Assembly (NCBI RefSeq): GCF_014174215.1
Contig: NZ_JABEQL010000012.1
Span: 58,059 to 122,058, forward strand
Direction: 5' to 3'
Length of the DNA: 64,000 nt
Source of the DNA: Gluconacetobacter tumulicola
GTDB lineage: Bacteria; Pseudomonadota; Alphaproteobacteria; Acetobacterales; Acetobacteraceae
Position numbers and translations under genes: made by a program. The notes under the pieces are model-generated. The model was not told the origin of the DNA, did not search any database, and worked only from the letters and a program-made list of their open reading frames with translations. Shown here piece after piece: positions 33,341-43,113 of the stretch (the first letter of the stretch is position 1; each line of letters starts with the position of its first letter).

Positions 33341-35026
33341 ATGATCCGATTGACCGAAATCAGGCTCCCCCTCGACCACCAGCCCGATGCGCTGGTGGCC
33401 GAAATCGTGCGCCGGCTGGGCATCGCGGGTGATGACCTGCTGGCGCATACGGTCTTCCGGCGCGGCTATGACGCGCGGCGGCGCGGTGCGATCACGCTGG
33501 TCTATACGGTCGATTGCGCGGTACGGGACGAGGATGCCGTGCTGGCGCGGCTGGCCGGCACGCTGCATGTCGGCCTGGCGCCCGACACCGATTATCATTT
33601 CGTGATGCGCGACGGCGCGGCGTTCGCGGACCGGCCGGGCTATCGGCGCCCGGTGGTGATCGGGGCGGGGCCGTGCGGCCTGCTGGCGGGGCTGCTGCTG
33701 GCGCAGATGGGGCTGCGGCCGCTGATCCTGGAACGGGGCAAGGTGGTGCGCGAGCGCACCGTCGACACCTTCGCGCTGTGGCGCAAATCGGTGCTGACGC
33801 CCGAGAGCAACGTGCAGTTCGGCGAGGGTGGGGCGGGCACGTTCTCGGACGGCAAGCTGTACAGCCAGGTCAGCGATCCGCGCCATTACGGGCGCAAGGT
33901 GATGCACGAATTCGTAAAGGCGGGTGCGCCGGAAGAGATCCTGTACCTGTCCAAGCCGCATATCGGCACCTTCCGCCTGGTATCGATGGTCGAGCATATC
34001 CGGGCCGAGATCGAGGCGCTGGGCGGCGCCTACCGGTTCGACACCCGGGTCGAGGATATTCAGCTGGCGACCGATGCCGACGGCGCGCGGCGGGTGGCGG
34101 GGCTGCGCCTGGCGGATGGCGAGGAGATCGCGGCCGCTCATGTCGTGCTGGCGGTCGGCCACAGCGCGCGCGACACGTTCACGATGCTGCACGCGCATGG
34201 CGTGGCGATGGAGGCCAAGCCCTTTTCCATCGGCGTGCGGATCGAGCATCCGCAATCGGTCATCGACGCGGCGCGCTTTGGCCCGCAGGCGGGCAATCCG
34301 CTGCTGGGCGCGGCGGATTACCGTCTGGTGCACCATGCCTCCAACGGGCGAGCGGTCTATTCCTTCTGCATGTGCCCCGGCGGCACGGTGGTGGCCGCGA
34401 CCTCGGAAGAAGGACGCGTGGTCACCAACGGCATGAGCCAGTATTCGCGGGCCGAGCGGAACGCCAATGCCGGCATCGTGGTGGGCGTGACGCCCGAGGC
34501 CGATTATCCCGGCGGCCCGCTGGCGGGCATCGCCTTCCAGCGCCATTGGGAGCGGCAGGCCTTTCTGGCGGGCGGCGGCGATTATCGCGCGCCCGCGCAG
34601 CGTGTGGGCGATTTCCTCGCCGGCCGGCCTTCCACCCATCTGGGCGCGGTCGAGCCCAGCTACCGGCCCGGCGTAACGCCGACCGACCTGTCGGCCTGCC
34701 TGCCGGATTTCGTGGTGCTGGCGATGCGCGAGGCGCTGGCGGCGTTTGGCCGGGAGCTTGACGGGTTCGACATGGCGGACGCCGTGCTGACGGGGGTGGA
34801 GACGCGCACATCCTCCCCGCTGCGAATCCCGCGTGGTCCGGATGGGCAGTGCACCAATGTTGCCGGCCTGTATCCGGCGGGCGAGGGGGCGGGCTATGCC
34901 GGCGGCATCCTGTCGGCGGCGATCGACGGCATCCGCGTGGCAGAGGCGGTGGCCCTGACTATGGCCGGGCGGCCCGTGGACGGGCTGATCCGCCAGACCA
35001 TGACCCGGAGCGCGCAGGCCCAATAG
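33341..35026 (+). CDS. COG2509-type FAD-dependent dehydrogenase
   Basis: A 561-residue flavoprotein. After an N-terminal ferredoxin-like region of about 100 residues comes the FAD Rossmann motif RPVVIGAGPCGLLAGLLLAQ with LILERG. Then come family-specific stretches SNVQFGEGGAGTFSDGKLYS, SKPHIGTFRLVSMVEHI and a C-terminal YPAGEGAGYAGGILSAAIDG. These fit the uncharacterised COG2509 dehydrogenases. Function is unknown. The start at 33341 (ATG ATC CGA) is chosen because the preceding in-frame sequence is basic and unconserved-looking. It is divergent from the zinc exporter operon. Confidence 0.88.
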   Translation: MIRLTEIRLPLDHQPDALVAEIVRRLGIAGDDLLAHTVFRRGYDARRRGAITLVYTVDCAVRDEDAVLARLAGTLHVGLAPDTDYHFVMRDGAAFADRPGYRRPVVIGAGPCGLLAGLLLAQMGLRPLILERGKVVRERTVDTFALWRKSVLTPESNVQFGEGGAGTFSDGKLYSQVSDPRHYGRKVMHEFVKAGAPEEILYLSKPHIGTFRLVSMVEHIRAEIEALGGAYRFDTRVEDIQLATDADGARRVAGLRLADGEEIAAAHVVLAVGHSARDTFTMLHAHGVAMEAKPFSIGVRIEHPQSVIDAARFGPQAGNPLLGAADYRLVHHASNGRAVYSFCMCPGGTVVAATSEEGRVVTNGMSQYSRAERNANAGIVVGVTPEADYPGGPLAGIAFQRHWERQAFLAGGGDYRAPAQRVGDFLAGRPSTHLGAVEPSYRPGVTPTDLSACLPDFVVLAMREALAAFGRELDGFDMADAVLTGVETRTSSPLRIPRGPDGQCTNVAGLYPAGEGAGYAGGILSAAIDGIRVAEAVALTMAGRPVDGLIRQTMTRSAQAQ

Positions 35027-35050
35027 GCGCCGCGGGTGTCCAGGCCACCT

Positions 35051-36240
35051 TTACGTCCGAAACCGGCGCTGTAACTGAAAGAGATGCACCGCCGGCCAGA
35101 AACTGAGAATGGCGGCCACCAGAAGCGACATGCGCAGGGCATCGGCGCCGAAATGCGGCGTCAGCATGTCGCTGATCCACCCGAAGAGCGGGGGGCCGAA
35201 CCCGATACCGATCGCATTGGCCAGCAGCGCGTACAAGCCCATGGCGGCCGCACGCCGATGCGCTGGCACCACGCTCGGGACCGCCCCGTAAATCGGCCCG
35301 GTGCATAGCGCAGAGAGCGTCGCCGTCAGCACCAGCATCGTCAGCGACAGATCGAGCGAATGCGTCAGCACCTGGACGATCTGAAAGGGCTGGGAAATGA
35401 GATAAGCCCAGAAGGCGAAACGTATCGCGCCACGAAAACCGAAGCGTGACGCCACGAGATCGGCGATCGGCCCCCCGATGAAGGTCCCGACGACACTCGC
35501 AATCCCGATGCCAAGACCGAACCACGCACCCGCCTAGCCTGACGACAGGCCAGAGGAACGCATATAGAAGGAAACACCCCATAAGGCGATGCCGTAGTTC
35601 ACGACCTGGCCGGTGACGCCATATAGTAGCAGGTCGCGTAACGGCCGGTTGGCGAGCAACGCGCGCCACGATCCCACATCCTTTGCCGCATGCGGTATGC
35701 GCGGCTCGCGGACGAACAGCCTCATCAGAATCGCGACCGGAATCCCCGCCAGTCCGATGATATAGCCAAGATAGGACACGCCGTAGGAAATTGCGAACGA
35801 CGTGCTGCGCTTCTCGGGCGTCGAATAGGCCGCGTTCAGCGCGGCGGAAGAAGGGGAGAACGCAGCCTGCCCCAACCCCACGCAGACCCGGGCGGCCGCC
35901 ATGCTGGCGATCCCGTGCGTGCGTCCCATCAGGGCCGTTGCGACACTCCACAGCGCGATGCCGAACGACGCCATGCGCGCCGCGAACCCGCGATCGGAAA
36001 TCAGCGCGAACGGCACGATCATCACACCTTAGAGCAGCGCAAAGGCGGTGCCTGCCGTCCAGCAACCCCACTGTGGCATCCGAGAGATGCAGGTCGCGCT
36101 TGATCGCGTCATTTGCCGTCGAGAACACGAACCGGTCGATGAAATCGAGCATGCCCGCCACGCCGAGCAGCAGGATGACCGTAGGCGACCAGCCACGTTT
36201 GCCTGGACCGGTCCTCGGGCCCCGTTCCGCTCATGCCCGA
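35051..36240 (-). pseudogene. Disrupted MFS transporter gene
   Basis: Fragments of one major-facilitator protein lie in order on the minus strand. The N-terminal piece (LGVAGMLDFIDRFVFSTAND, then LHLSDATVGLLDG) ends near 36050 in one frame. Reading continues in another frame as GTAFALL, meets a TAA at 36029 (expected Tyr-Gly), runs through VPFALISDRGFAARMASFG to SSGLSSG, then meets an in-frame TAG at 35534. It then continues through LTATLSALCTGPIYGAVPS to the normal stop at 35051. So there is at least one frameshift and two nonsense codons; the very N-terminus may also be shifted. The sequence resembles spinster-like/organic-acid MFS carriers. Confidence 0.85.
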
Positions 36241-36575
36241 TGGCCTTCCGCCCATGCGCGCCGAGCCTGCCGGGCCGATCGGGATGTATCACAAACCCGA
36301 TGTCCGTATGGCCAGTATTTGTATAGTGTCATGAATTGCTTCCATTTTGTGCATGGCTGCCATTCGTGGCACATTCGCGCAAGCTGCTGCTCATCTGTCC
36401 TGTGCGATACTCGGAGCCTCTGACATGGACCGCTCATATGGCGAACAGGCAAGGTAGCACCTGGCCCGGAAGCTTCGTCGCTCGCTTCAGCGATAATGTG
36501 GCGGCCGGATGTGCGCAGGTTCTCGACGCTTTCTCCGATCGGCGAAAGCCACCGCCCTTTGGAGATCGGATTTAA
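36241..36575. other. 335-bp gap in the accessory region, no gene seen
   Basis: This lies between the 5' end of the MFS pseudogene and the 3' end of the permease gene. Frames on both strands lack ribosome-binding sites and family resemblance. On the minus strand TATACA near 36320 could be a -10 box for the degenerate MFS gene. Composition is more AT-rich than flanking core genes. Confidence 0.4.
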
Positions 36576-39044
36576 TCAGTCATGCTGAAGGGCTTTTGCC
36601 GGGGCCGTGCGGGCAAGACGCCACGTCTGGGCGCCGACGGTCAAAACACAAAGGGCGAGTGTCGCGAGCGAGCAGAGCAGAAACGGCGCAGGCCTCAGTG
36701 GTGTGCGCAGATCATATCCCGCGAGCCAGCCGCGCATGACGAGGAAGGCCGTCGCCGACCCGATGACGCAGGCGGGCCAGACCGGACGCAGGAAGCGCGT
36801 GAGTGTCAGCATCACGACGTGGGAGGCCGTCGCCCCCAGCGTCTTGCGGATGCCGATTTCGAAGCTGCGACGGGCAGCATCGAATGAGGCGAGGCCGTAG
36901 ATCCCGATCACGGCGACGGCGATCGCAATGACCGTGCCTATCAGCATGAGTTGACCAAGCGCGCGTTCGGGGGTGGCGGCGTCGCTCAGCATCGTGTCAA
37001 CCGTGGTCGGGGCAAAAACGAGATCGGGCGCATGATCGTGCCAGATACGCCCCAGATCGGCGATGACGGCCCGGATCGGGCGCTCCTGCACGCGAATCAG
37101 GCCAGACGCATAGTCGAAAGGCGCCGTATCGTAGAAATAGAGTGCCGGTTCGGCGGCATTCCTCGCCGAGCCGAGCCGAATATTGTCGAGCACGCCGACC
37201 ACGATCAGCGGACGCGCCGGCGCATCGCCGAACTTGATCCGTGCGTTGAGCGCGGCTGATGGTGTGGCAAAGCCTAGCCGCTGCGCGAGATTTGCGTCGA
37301 TCACGACGTTGCGGGCGGCACTGTCGTGCGGATAATCGTGCCCGGCTGCGTCGTCGTCCAACCGGTGTGCGTCGTCGAACAGGCGTCCGGCCAGCAGGCG
37401 GACGCCCAGCGTTTCGGCATAATGCGGCCCGACGAGTTGCCAGGTGATCGGAATGTCATGCCCCGGTACACCGGCAAGCCTGACAGTGGTACCGCTGGCA
37501 AAGCCTTGCCCATCGGGCAGAGTCCAGGCCGTCGTAACGGCAGCGACCCCCGGCACGACCGCCATGGCGTCCAGCATCGCCTGACGCTTGCCGCGTGGGA
37601 TGGAATCCAGCACGCCGATCGTGACGAGGCCCGAGGTCGAGAAGCCGCGTGCGGCCGTCGCTTCCAACCTCGCCTGTTCCATGACGGTGAATGCACAGAT
37701 GCTCAATCCCACCGCGAACACGAACTGCACCATGATGAGCGTCGCGCGAAACAGGGCCCCCATGCGGCCGAGGCCCGGCATGCGCGATGCCGCAAGCACC
37801 GTGCTTGCCCTGACGCGGCTCAGGACGATGGCGGGGTACGCACCGGCAAGCAGACCGGTCGGAACGATCGCTCCAGCGGTGAGGGCAAGCAGCCACGGAT
37901 AATCAGGTTCGGCCGTCCAGCCACCGAGTGAATCGACGATCGGTAGGCCGATTTCGACGAGGGCCAGTGCCGGAATCGCCGCGATCGCCACCAGTGCCAT
38001 CGCCTCGACGAGAGATTCCCCCACCAATATTGCGGGGCTGGCCCCCAGTGTTTTGCGCATTGCGATTTCGCGGCCACGCAGGAGTGCACGCGCCGTCAGG
38101 AGATTCAGGGCGTTGATGATGGCGGCGATCATGGCCAGCGATCCTGTGATCGCGAGGGCGATCGCCTGTTTCCGACGAAACCCGCCGGTCTCGATCCGGT
38201 CGCCGCGCGCATGTTGTTCAGACAGCCCGACCGCCCGCATGTGGATAGCATCGGCGCCACCGGGAAAATCCCGCGCGTGGACATGAGTGAACTCCGCCAT
38301 ATCCTGTATCAGGGCAGGCGCGTCCTTCTGCCCGCGAAGACGGAGATAAAAGGCACCCTCTGTCATTCCCCATTGCTTGTAAACCTCGGTTCCGCGAGTC
38401 CAGTCCGGCATGGCCAGCAGGATATCCGGTCGCGCCGTCGTGGCGCGGGGCAGCCGCGCGAGCACGCCGCGCACCACCATACGCATCGCATGCCCGTCGA
38501 CGTTGAAGTCCATGACCTGCCCCATCGAAGCCTGTACGGAACCGAAATAGCGTTGAGCGATCTCGACCGAGAGCACCGCGCCGTCTGGGCGTGACAAGGC
38601 CTGCGCATCGCCGGCGACCAACGGATATCGCAGGATCTTCAGGAAATCCGGGTCAACGAAATGAATATTCTCGTTGTGGAGCGCACCGTGCAGCATGGTC
38701 GTCGCGGACGTCGGCGCGAAGCGGCTTGCTGCCGCGATTTCGGGAACGGATTCCGCGAGGCCGTAAAACAGACGGTAAGGCGTGTTCTGAAATTCCGAAA
38801 GCGCCGTCCCAGGGCGGCCATAGGCGGTGTCGATCCGCACGACATTTGCGGCATCGGGGATCCAGGCATCAAATGAGAACTCCGTGCGGGCGATGTTGGC
38901 GAGCACGAGGAAGGTCGCGAGCCCCAGCGAGAGACCGCAGGCATTGATCAGCAGGAAAGCCGGGTAATGGCGGAAGGTACGCCAGAGGCTGCGGACGCTT
39001 TGGCCGGCAAGATGGGTTGCGATCATAAATTTCTCGGTCATCAT
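36576..39044 (-). CDS. Orphan MacB/FtsX-type ABC permease
   Basis: An 822-residue permease with two tandem MacB-type modules. Helix 1 is near the N-terminus (FLLINACGLSLGLATFLVLA), followed by a ~260-residue periplasmic domain, then a first FtsX block (IAAIINALNLLTARALLRGR, MRKTLGASPAILVGESLVEA, then two more helices). A second helix/periplasmic segment and a second FtsX block follow (GIYGLASFDAARRSFEIGIR, KTLGATASHVVMLTLTRFL). No ATPase, membrane-fusion or two-component genes are adjacent, although such permeases usually sit with them. The start is uncertain: ATG at 39044 or 39026, with no strong ribosome-binding site. The gene looks intact. Confidence 0.85.
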   Translation of the reverse strand: MMTEKFMIATHLAGQSVRSLWRTFRHYPAFLLINACGLSLGLATFLVLANIARTEFSFDAWIPDAANVVRIDTAYGRPGTALSEFQNTPYRLFYGLAESVPEIAAASRFAPTSATTMLHGALHNENIHFVDPDFLKILRYPLVAGDAQALSRPDGAVLSVEIAQRYFGSVQASMGQVMDFNVDGHAMRMVVRGVLARLPRATTARPDILLAMPDWTRGTEVYKQWGMTEGAFYLRLRGQKDAPALIQDMAEFTHVHARDFPGGADAIHMRAVGLSEQHARGDRIETGGFRRKQAIALAITGSLAMIAAIINALNLLTARALLRGREIAMRKTLGASPAILVGESLVEAMALVAIAAIPALALVEIGLPIVDSLGGWTAEPDYPWLLALTAGAIVPTGLLAGAYPAIVLSRVRASTVLAASRMPGLGRMGALFRATLIMVQFVFAVGLSICAFTVMEQARLEATAARGFSTSGLVTIGVLDSIPRGKRQAMLDAMAVVPGVAAVTTAWTLPDGQGFASGTTVRLAGVPGHDIPITWQLVGPHYAETLGVRLLAGRLFDDAHRLDDDAAGHDYPHDSAARNVVIDANLAQRLGFATPSAALNARIKFGDAPARPLIVVGVLDNIRLGSARNAAEPALYFYDTAPFDYASGLIRVQERPIRAVIADLGRIWHDHAPDLVFAPTTVDTMLSDAATPERALGQLMLIGTVIAIAVAVIGIYGLASFDAARRSFEIGIRKTLGATASHVVMLTLTRFLRPVWPACVIGSATAFLVMRGWLAGYDLRTPLRPAPFLLCSLATLALCVLTVGAQTWRLARTAPAKALQHD

Positions 39045-39131
39045 GTGGGCGGCATAAGCACAGGATATCGCGAAACGGCCAGGTTGTGTCTTCTTGAAAA
39101 CACGCATTTTTTTTGGATATCATTTCGGTGT

Positions 39132-39168
39132 CTGTTCGTTTTCGGACAAGGTGTCCGGAAACGAACAG
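39132..39168 (-). promoter_or_regulatory. Twin palindromic operator-like sites upstream of the orphan permease
   Basis: Two 16-bp dyads of form TGTYCG-N4-CGRACA (39133-39148 and 39152-39167) lie 19 bp apart centre to centre. They are also inverted copies of one another, giving a 37-bp palindrome with one mismatch. They lie about 90-125 bp before the permease start. Paired dyads at this spacing suit cooperative binding by a dimeric activator or repressor. The regulator is not in the window. No clear sigma-54 promoter (GG-N10-GC) lies between the dyads and the gene. The rest of 39045-39420 shows no gene. Confidence 0.6.
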
Positions 39169-39373
39169 CATGAACTTCGTGTCAAACCATCGGTTACAGG
39201 AACAGAGCCGCCTGCTGCTTGCGGGATCTGATCGGAACGATGCGCACCGCCGATGGAGTTATGTCGGCCAATCGGGTTGCATCGCCGAGAGCATGTCCAA
39301 CTTTTGGAGCGGGCTATTTGCCCTGTAGGTCCGCAAAGAGGCGAAAGTCGCCGTATTTGCCGACGGCACAGTT

Positions 39374-39416
39374 GCCTTGAAAGGCAGGACTACGTGGCAG
39401 GGGTGCCTTTCAAGGC
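39374..39416 (-). terminator. Inverted repeat after the GGDEF gene
   Basis: Perfect 13-bp arms GCCTTGAAAGGCA (39374-39386) and TGCCTTTCAAGGC (39404-39416) surround a 17-base loop and start 4 bp after the stop codon of the minus-strand diguanylate cyclase gene. Each arm can also fold on itself. Confidence 0.6.
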
Positions 39417-39420
39417 CCTC

Positions 39421-42400
39421 TCACGCTTCCACGCAGATTCTGTCCCGGCCGGTATTCTTGGCCCGATAAAGCGCGGTATCCGCCCGTTGCAGCAGCAGGG
39501 CGGCGCTGGGCTCGTTAGGGTGGGAACTGACGAGGCCGGCGCTGAAGGTTACCTGTAGGGCGAGTGCGCCGCCCCAGTCCTTTTTCTCATGGAAGGCCGT
39601 GCGCAGGCGCTGGCAGGCGGCTTCGCCATTCTCCAGCGTGGTCATCGGCATCAGGATCGCGAATTCTTCGCCGCCGATGCGCGCGACGATGTCCGGCGCA
39701 CGCATGCACTCCCGCAGCACATCCGCGATTCCCTGCAGCACCTCGTCGCCCGTGGCGTGGGAATGGCGGTCGTTGATCTGCTTGAAATGGTCGGCGTCGA
39801 TCAGGGCCAGGCAGAAATCGGGCTGGCCGGCCATGATCCCCTCCAGTGCCGCGGCAAGCTGTTCGTTGAAGGCCCGGCGGTTCGGCAGCCCGGTCAGCGG
39901 GTCTTCCCGGGCCTGGCGCGTTGCCAGATCGGCCTGCTGGCGCAGGCGTTCGAGCAGGCGGGTCTTGTCGCGGTCGGCGGTCTGCAGCCGTTCGGCCGTC
40001 CGCGTCAGCTCCCCCGTCCGTTCCGCGATGATGTGCGACAGGAAATGCGCCTGGCGCCGGTAGTAATAGGCAATGCCGAGATAGAGCGCGGCCAGCAGCA
40101 CACTCAAGGTCGCAAGGGCGCCGATCCACACGTCCCGACGCTGCCACCATCTGGGATCGACCACGATGGGCACGTCCATGTCGCGGGTGGACCACGCGCC
40201 GCCGGGATGGGCGGCGGAGACGCGTAGCGTATAGGACCCCGGCGGCAGACCCATCAGCCGGATGCTGCGCGTGTTGCCCTGAAGGCTCCAGGATGGGTCC
40301 ATGCCTTCGATCATGGTACGATAGACGATCCGGTCCGGTAGCAGATAGCTCAGTGCCGCATAGCGCACCGTCAGGCCGTGACCCGCCGGAATGTGAACCG
40401 GCGCGCCGCCGGAAGGGGCGGGAAGCGGGTTGCCGTCGAGATCGAGCGAGCCAAGCGCCACCGGCGGCGGGGGCGGGCGCGTGACGAACATATGGACCTG
40501 GGCCGGATCGGCATGCGCAACGCCGACGGCGGTGGCGATCCAGATCGTGCCGTCCTGGCGCAGGATTGCCGAAGGGGCCGCGCTGCCGCTCGCCTGGCTG
40601 CTGAGCAGGCCATCGGCCTCGTCGAAATGCAGGAGTGACACGCGTGTCGCCCTGCCGTCGGCCACGGCCTCGATATCGGGCAGGGCCAGGCGCATGATGC
40701 CGCGATTGCTGGTCAGCCAGACATGGTCCTGCCGGTCGGGCAGCATGGCGAAGATCGAATCGACGGGCAGACCCTGTTCGCGCGCGACCTGCACGATCGT
40801 TCCCGCCCGGTCGCGGTACAGGCCCCGGTCGCTGACGAACCACATGTCCTGACCGACCGGCGTGAAGCCGAAGATCGTGTGCGCCCCTTGCTGGCCATGG
40901 AAGCGGATCGACCGGATGGAGGCGCCATGCACATGGCGCACACCATCCAGCGTGCCGATCCACAGATCGCCATCCTGTGCCCTCAGCGCCGTGATCAGGC
41001 CGTGCGGCGCATCCAGCATGTCGAGCGGGCGGAGCGTGCCGTCGCCAAGGCTGAAGACGCCATGCTGGGTCCCGATCCAGACCGTGCCGTCCCCGGCGAT
41101 GCTGATCGCCCGGATATTGCCGGCCGGCAATCCTTCCGCGGTGCCGAAATGGCGGCACGATCCATCCGGCAGGCGTTCGTACAGCCCCTGGGAATAGGTG
41201 CCGATCCACATATGGCCGTCCTTGCCCTCGGCAAGGCTGAGAACGGCCGGATGGTGGCCGTGTTCGGTGGACAGGGGTACGGCGCCGATCGTGCCGTCCG
41301 GCCCCTCGCGCGACAGGCCGGTATCCGTGCCGATCCATAGCCGGCCGTCGTGATCTTCCAGCACTGCGCGGGTGAAATCGTCGGGCAGGCCATCCTGCCG
41401 GGTGAGCGTGCTGAACAGGCCCTCGCGCAGGCGATACAGGCCGCCGTTCGAACCGATCCAGAGACTGCCCTCGGTATCTTCCATCAGGCTGAGGATTCGC
41501 CCGGAAGACGGTTCCGTGTGGTCGTGCAGGCGTTCGATACCCGAGGAGGAAAGCCTGAACAGCCCGTGATCCTCGGTGCCCACCCAGAGCGCGCCATGCC
41601 GGTCCTGCACCAGGGCCGTGATGCGCCCGATGTCGTGCAGGTCGTATTGCAGGATGGCCCCCGCTTCGCTGATCCGGAAGATCCGGCTGCCCGCGACGAT
41701 CCAGAACCGGCCGTCCGGCCCGCGATAGGGCCATGCCAGCCCGGGCGGCAAACGCCAGTCGGCCGGTGCGGCGTGGACCTTTCCCTCCGCGTCCTGGACG
41801 ACCACGCCGTCATATGTGCCCAGCCAGAGCGCGCCGGTGCTGTCGAACGCCATCCGGCGATAAACGTTCAGCAGCGGCGATTTCGGGGGCGGCCGGACAT
41901 AGCGGAAGGCGCCGTCCGCCGTCATGCTGCCCAGGCCGTAGCCCTCATAGAGCATCCACAGCCGGCCGGTCGGGTCGGTCTGCAGGGACTGGACGATGAT
42001 CGAGGGGGCGTTCGCGGGATGCGGCCACAGACGCCAGCTTCCGTCGGCCGACCGCCGGCCGATATTGCCGCGGGAATCGCTGAACCACAGGGTACCCGCC
42101 GGGTCGGTGACGATCGTCCCGATCCCGTTATCGAGCAGGGGAACGCGGCTGCCGCGATCATAGACGGTGAACTCTATGCCGTCATAGGAGGCCAGCCCTT
42201 CCCATGTCGCGAACCACAGGCGTCCATCCGGCGTCTGCGCGATGTCGCGGATCGAATTCTGGGGCAGGCCGTCCCGCGTGGTCCAGTGATCGATGACGTA
42301 GTTGGCCAGCGGGGGTGGAGGGAGGCCCGCCCGGGCCGGAAGCGGCAGGCCGATCATGCCGCACAGCAGGACGATCAGCACCTGCCACGGCGCCACGCTT

Positions 42401-42477
42401 TCGGTGGAAGGCGAAAAGGGGGCGATGTGCTTCCGAGACCCTGACGGTGGCATCGGGGAGGGCTTGCCGGAATCCAT
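39421..42477 (-). CDS. Two-component-regulator-propeller sensor diguanylate cyclase
   Basis: A 1018-residue membrane protein. A signal/anchor helix (VLIVLLCGMIGLPLPARA) at about 30-50 leads into a large periplasmic double propeller of Reg_prop repeats (DGLPQNSIRDIAQTPDGRLW, then many LWIGT units). A Y_Y_Y-type Ig domain follows (LPPGSYTLRVSAAHPGG), then a second membrane helix (WIGALATLSVLLAALYLGIA), a short coiled segment and a C-terminal GGDEF domain. The catalytic site is RIGGEEFAIL, with an RAPD inhibitory I-site five residues before it. DPLTGLPNRRAFNEQL also fits. It should make cyclic-di-GMP in response to a periplasmic ligand. The start at 42477 avoids a long unconserved leader. Confidence 0.92.
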   Translation of the reverse strand: MDSGKPSPMPPSGSRKHIAPFSPSTESVAPWQVLIVLLCGMIGLPLPARAGLPPPPLANYVIDHWTTRDGLPQNSIRDIAQTPDGRLWFATWEGLASYDGIEFTVYDRGSRVPLLDNGIGTIVTDPAGTLWFSDSRGNIGRRSADGSWRLWPHPANAPSIIVQSLQTDPTGRLWMLYEGYGLGSMTADGAFRYVRPPPKSPLLNVYRRMAFDSTGALWLGTYDGVVVQDAEGKVHAAPADWRLPPGLAWPYRGPDGRFWIVAGSRIFRISEAGAILQYDLHDIGRITALVQDRHGALWVGTEDHGLFRLSSSGIERLHDHTEPSSGRILSLMEDTEGSLWIGSNGGLYRLREGLFSTLTRQDGLPDDFTRAVLEDHDGRLWIGTDTGLSREGPDGTIGAVPLSTEHGHHPAVLSLAEGKDGHMWIGTYSQGLYERLPDGSCRHFGTAEGLPAGNIRAISIAGDGTVWIGTQHGVFSLGDGTLRPLDMLDAPHGLITALRAQDGDLWIGTLDGVRHVHGASIRSIRFHGQQGAHTIFGFTPVGQDMWFVSDRGLYRDRAGTIVQVAREQGLPVDSIFAMLPDRQDHVWLTSNRGIMRLALPDIEAVADGRATRVSLLHFDEADGLLSSQASGSAAPSAILRQDGTIWIATAVGVAHADPAQVHMFVTRPPPPPVALGSLDLDGNPLPAPSGGAPVHIPAGHGLTVRYAALSYLLPDRIVYRTMIEGMDPSWSLQGNTRSIRLMGLPPGSYTLRVSAAHPGGAWSTRDMDVPIVVDPRWWQRRDVWIGALATLSVLLAALYLGIAYYYRRQAHFLSHIIAERTGELTRTAERLQTADRDKTRLLERLRQQADLATRQAREDPLTGLPNRRAFNEQLAAALEGIMAGQPDFCLALIDADHFKQINDRHSHATGDEVLQGIADVLRECMRAPDIVARIGGEEFAILMPMTTLENGEAACQRLRTAFHEKKDWGGALALQVTFSAGLVSSHPNEPSAALLLQRADTALYRAKNTGRDRICVEA

Positions 42478-42665
42478 CGGCGTCAGCTCAGGACGCCGTT
42501 CACGATACGCATCGGGATTCAGGCTCCGCGTCCGACGAGATCCAGGATCTGCACTAACCGCATGGCACACATGTTCCATCATTGGGAGGTGCGTCAAGGC
42601 CACATCGCGCGTGCGCGTTTGCATTCCCGTCCGGTCGCCATGTCGATGGGTGAGGGCGCCCTGTT

Positions 42666-43022
42666 TCAGGCGGGCGTGAGCCTGCGCGGGTGATCCCCGG
42701 CGGGCTGACCGGTCTCGCCCAGGATCGCGGCCATCAGGCCGGGGAAGCGCCGGTCCAGCATATCGCGGCGCAGCCTGTTCATATGTTCCACGCCCTGGCT
42801 GGTCGTGTGCAGCACGCCTGCGGCACGCAGGATGCGGAAATGGTGCGACATGCTCGATTTCGGGCGGCCGAAGCTCAGGTCGCCGCAATTCATGGGGACG
42901 GTGCTGGCGGCAAGGGCGCGGACGATCCGCAGCCGGTAAGGGTCGGACAGCGCGTGGAAGATCGCCTCCAGGGATAATGTCCCCTCATCCGGATGAGAAA
43001 AGCCGCTTTCGTCTCTTGCCAT
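42666..43022 (-). CDS. ArsR-family transcriptional regulator
   Basis: A 118-residue winged-helix protein of the ArsR/SmtB type: LEAIFHALSDPYRLRIVRAL, then the recognition helix region FGRPKSSMSHHFRILRAAGV and HTTSQGVEHMNRLRRD. It lacks the CVC metal motif of ArsR and the SmtB C-terminal histidines, so the signal may be non-metal. A redox or electrophile signal is plausible because it is divergent from an old-yellow-enzyme gene. A 19-bp palindrome lies in the 91-bp gap between them. Confidence 0.88.
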   Translation of the reverse strand: MARDESGFSHPDEGTLSLEAIFHALSDPYRLRIVRALAASTVPMNCGDLSFGRPKSSMSHHFRILRAAGVLHTTSQGVEHMNRLRRDMLDRRFPGLMAAILGETGQPAGDHPRRLTPA

Positions 43023-43072
43023 GGCGCCAACTCTACCCAAGATTTCGTTTGTTCGATAAGAATGGAACTAGT

Positions 43073-43091
43073 CCTTCCCCCGCGGGGAAGG
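43073..43091. promoter_or_regulatory. Palindrome between arsR-like and old-yellow-enzyme genes
   Basis: CCTTCCCC-CGC-GGGGAAGG is a perfect inverted repeat ending 22 bp before the oxidoreductase start. A weaker GTTC-N10-GAAC repeat lies just upstream (43051-43068). Either may be the operator for the divergent regulator; the GC-rich one could also fold in the 5' leader. Confidence 0.45.
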
Positions 43092-43113
43092 GCGGAAGGA
43101 CAGGGAACACGGC

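Noticed and set aside
39045..39131. Sigma-54 promoter for the orphan permease
   Set aside because: The best TGGCC-like -24 candidate on the minus strand does not have GC at the right distance for -12.
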